Source: Rhodanobacteraceae bacterium
Lineage (GTDB): Bacteria > Pseudomonadota > Gammaproteobacteria > Xanthomonadales > SZUA-5
DNA length: 7,176 nucleotides
NCBI GenBank assembly: GCA_003233535.1
Contig: QIMA01000055.1
Location: 1 to 7,176 of the forward strand
Direction of reading: 5' to 3'
The stretch's first letter is position 1; each line of letters starts with the position of its first letter. Below, piece by piece: positions 5,303-7,176 of this stretch. The position numbers and the translations under genes are program-made. The notes beneath the pieces are model-generated. The model saw only the letters and a list, made by a program, of their open reading frames with translations. It made no database searches and was not told the DNA's origin.

Positions 5303-6940
5303 GTGAAGCACCTGAACCCGATACTCGGGACCTTAACGCTAGCCGCCGTACTGAGCTTGTGCAGCGCACCGGCAGTGGGACTGGACATCGCCGATTTGCA
5401 ACCGCCGGCTGGGATTGCCTTGTTAGGAGAGGCGGCCACAGACGAAGCCGGTCGCGCTGTGGATTTTGTCGGCGACATCAACGGCGATCTCTTTGACGAC
5501 ATCGCGATCACCGCGGTTGGCGCCAATCGGGGTGCCAACCCGGTGGCTGGGCGGATTTACGTAGTGTTCGGAACCGCTACGCCCTTTGCCATGCGCGATT
5601 TCGACCTGAGCTCGCTCAACGGCAGCAATGGTTTCATTATCCAAGGCCGCAGCGGCGACCGTTTGTTGGGTTGGAGCGTATCGGCGGCGGGTGACTTTGA
5701 CGGCGACAATCTCGATGATTTGTTGATCGGTGCCGCCAGCAATGGGACACCCAACACCGGGGCGCCCACGACGCTAGTATATGGGTCAACCAGCTTTGCG
5801 CCCATTTTGGATCTGGACTCGCCGCCGGCCGGCAGCGTCTTTGCGCTGACTCCAACCAGCAACACGGAACTCGGCTGGTCCGTCTCGCACACCGACTACA
5901 ACGACGACGGCTTCAGCGATTTGCTGATCGGCGATTTTGCTGCTGGCAGTAACTCCAGGGGGCGCGTGCATCTGGTTCTAGGACAATCATCTCGGCCCGT
6001 CGGCAGCGTGGCAATTGACACGTTGGATGTGAGCAGCAGCCCGCGCAAGTTGGCCTTTGATGGCCCGGCGTCCGGCAGTCGACTGGGCTTCTCCGTGCGG
6101 GGAATCGAAGACTACAACGGCGATGGAACGCCCGATTTCATGGTCGGCGCACCTTTTGCCGACGGCCAGCGCGGCCGCGCCTACGTGATCTACGGCGACC
6201 GGCCCAACGGTCGCAGCCCTTTGGGCAGCTCGGTCTTTGTCGTCAGCACGCTTGATGAATCCCAAGCTTTGGAGGTTGTCAGTGGCAGCGATCCGGAACT
6301 GACCGCGGGTCGACTCGGCACCTCAGTTGCTGGCGGCGACTTCGATGGTGACGGGCAAATCGATCTGGCCATTGGTGCGCAATGGGGCACCTTCTTAGCC
6401 CGTGCGCGCGCTGGCGGCGCCTACCTAATCCGCGGCGCGGCGTCTAACGAAACCAGCTTCAGTCGGAGTATCAATGACTTCGACGGCGCCAGCCGGGTGC
6501 GCCGATTGGTCGGCGCTGCCGCCGGCGATGCGGCTGCAACCGCGATGGGCAGTGTTGGCGACATCGACAATGACGGTTTTGACGACCTGTTAGTCAGCGC
6601 CCATGCGGCCGACGGCCTGCCGGGCAACAACATCGGCCGGGCTTACGTGTTTCTCGGCGGACCCGGCAACTCGGCCACGCTCATCGACCTCGGCGACCGC
6701 AGTCTGCGCACGGTGATCGAGCTCAACGGTATCGCCGCCGGCGACTTTTTTGGGTTTGGCATGTCGCATACCGCTGGCGACTTTAATCGAGACGGTCGCG
6801 AAGATCTGCTGTTGGGATCACTGGGCGTTGATGCACCCGGCAGCGCTCAGCGCGGTGAAGCCTATCTGCTGCTGGACGCTCGGGAGAGTTTGTTTGAGAA
6901 TAGCTTCGAGGGCGGCACGGCAACAGTCACCGTAAGGTAA
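5303..6940 (+). CDS. Secreted FG-GAP repeat (integrin-alpha-like) seven-bladed beta-propeller protein
   Basis: Encodes 545 residues from GTG 5303, with GGAG 6 nt upstream. Residues 1-26 are a Sec signal peptide (hydrophobic ILGTLTLAAVLSL, likely cut near AVG before L27); LSLC is not a proper lipobox. Seven calcium-binding D-x-D/N-x-D-x-x-x-D loops start at residues 58, 131, 198, 270, 346, 420 and 493, spaced 67-76 residues apart. Each is followed by a strand such as DLLIG and later G-R-A-Y-V-x-x-G. This is the FG-GAP pattern of a complete seven-bladed propeller that binds one Ca2+ per blade. No catalytic domain is fused to it, so a surface or extracellular binding role is the likely inference. 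The C-terminus LFENSFEGGT resembles the short F-x-x-G-F-E tail seen on many secreted proteins of Xanthomonadales-like bacteria. No partner gene is adjacent. Confidence 0.9.
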   Translation: MKHLNPILGTLTLAAVLSLCSAPAVGLDIADLQPPAGIALLGEAATDEAGRAVDFVGDINGDLFDDIAITAVGANRGANPVAGRIYVVFGTATPFAMRDFDLSSLNGSNGFIIQGRSGDRLLGWSVSAAGDFDGDNLDDLLIGAASNGTPNTGAPTTLVYGSTSFAPILDLDSPPAGSVFALTPTSNTELGWSVSHTDYNDDGFSDLLIGDFAAGSNSRGRVHLVLGQSSRPVGSVAIDTLDVSSSPRKLAFDGPASGSRLGFSVRGIEDYNGDGTPDFMVGAPFADGQRGRAYVIYGDRPNGRSPLGSSVFVVSTLDESQALEVVSGSDPELTAGRLGTSVAGGDFDGDGQIDLAIGAQWGTFLARARAGGAYLIRGAASNETSFSRSINDFDGASRVRRLVGAAAGDAAATAMGSVGDIDNDGFDDLLVSAHAADGLPGNNIGRAYVFLGGPGNSATLIDLGDRSLRTVIELNGIAAGDFFGFGMSHTAGDFNRDGREDLLLGSLGVDAPGSAQRGEAYLLLDARESLFENSFEGGTATVTVR

Positions 6941-7020
6941 CGCGCAAGAGACCTCGCCGAGCGACCATGGGATAGACCATAGTGCGCAGGCTCTTGTCAT
7001 ACCCGAATTGCCAGACCGGA

Positions 7021-7176
7021 ATGAATCTCGACGCTGACCGATCGACAACCAAAACCACCGGCAGCGGGCGTTGGCGGCACAGCCATCAGCTGCTGCTGGC
7101 GATCGCCGCCGCGCAGCTACTGTACTGGCTGGTGATCGCCCCTGCGTTAGTGGTTGAGCGGCGGGATCTGAACATG
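7021..7176 (+). CDS. N-terminus of a membrane-anchored protein (3' end outside window)
   Basis: Fifty-two codons are visible, open to the right edge. A polar, basic leader (MNLDADRSTTKTTGSGRWRH) is followed by one hydrophobic segment, LLLAIAAAQLLYWLVIAPALVV (about 24-45), and then positive residues ERRDL. This reads as a single N-terminal transmembrane anchor, or the first helix of a polytopic protein. No family can be named from so little. ATG 7021 is the likely start; there is no strong ribosome-binding site. In-frame GTG 6982 and TTG 6994 are alternatives. It begins 80 bp after the FG-GAP gene on the same strand, with no clear terminator between them, so co-transcription is possible. Confidence 0.55.
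   Translation, partial: MNLDADRSTTKTTGSGRWRHSHQLLLAIAAAQLLYWLVIAPALVVERRDLNM

Noticed and set aside
5303..5365. FG-GAP protein as a lipoprotein (Cys20).
   Set aside because: The residues before the cysteine are L-S-L, lacking the small residue required just before Cys in a lipobox, so a signal peptidase I site near residue 26 is more likely.

Overview
The window is a GC-rich stretch (I judge it visually at about 60 % G+C) from a Gram-negative bacterium, most likely a gammaproteobacterium of the Xanthomonadales/Lysobacterales type. That placement is inference. It rests on the codon bias, two Sec-exported proteins with tandem DUF5648-like and FG-GAP modules, and a C-terminal LFENSFEGG tail of the kind common in secreted proteins of that group. 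No rRNA, tRNA, phage or CRISPR marker is present to confirm it.

Layout. (1) 1-1374, minus strand: a two-gene operon of a DCC-family (DUF393) thiol-oxidoreductase-like protein followed, with an ATGA overlap, by a saccharopine-dehydrogenase-like NAD(P)-binding protein that runs off the left edge. (2) 1375-1764: divergent intergenic region with an AT-rich, near-palindromic operator-like site. (3) 1765-2444, plus strand: a complete type II toxin-antitoxin pair, VapB (AbrB/SpoVT-like) and VapC (PIN RNase), coupled through a TTGA overlap. (4) 2445-3326: about 880 bp without an intact gene. It holds a 137-bp MITE-like element with near-perfect terminal inverted repeats, the 3' end of an unidentified broken gene abutting it, and a perfect 16-bp tandem duplication. 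(5) 3327-4526: a secreted protein with DUF5648-like repeats and an unassigned C-terminal domain, closed by a strong rho-independent terminator at 4539-4575. (6) 4587-4992: remains of an AraC-family regulator whose C-terminal DNA-binding half is readable. (7) 5303-6940: a secreted seven-repeat FG-GAP (integrin-alpha-like) beta-propeller with a GTG start. (8) 7021-7176: the start of a membrane-anchored protein cut by the right edge.

The genes do not form one pathway. The window looks like accessory DNA: a toxin-antitoxin module, a small mobile element, gene debris and single secreted-protein genes, set beside a DCC/dehydrogenase operon. I found no clear new multi-gene system. The best leads are the MITE and the gene it appears to cut, the unassigned domain of the DUF5648-like protein, and the FG-GAP protein's tail motif.
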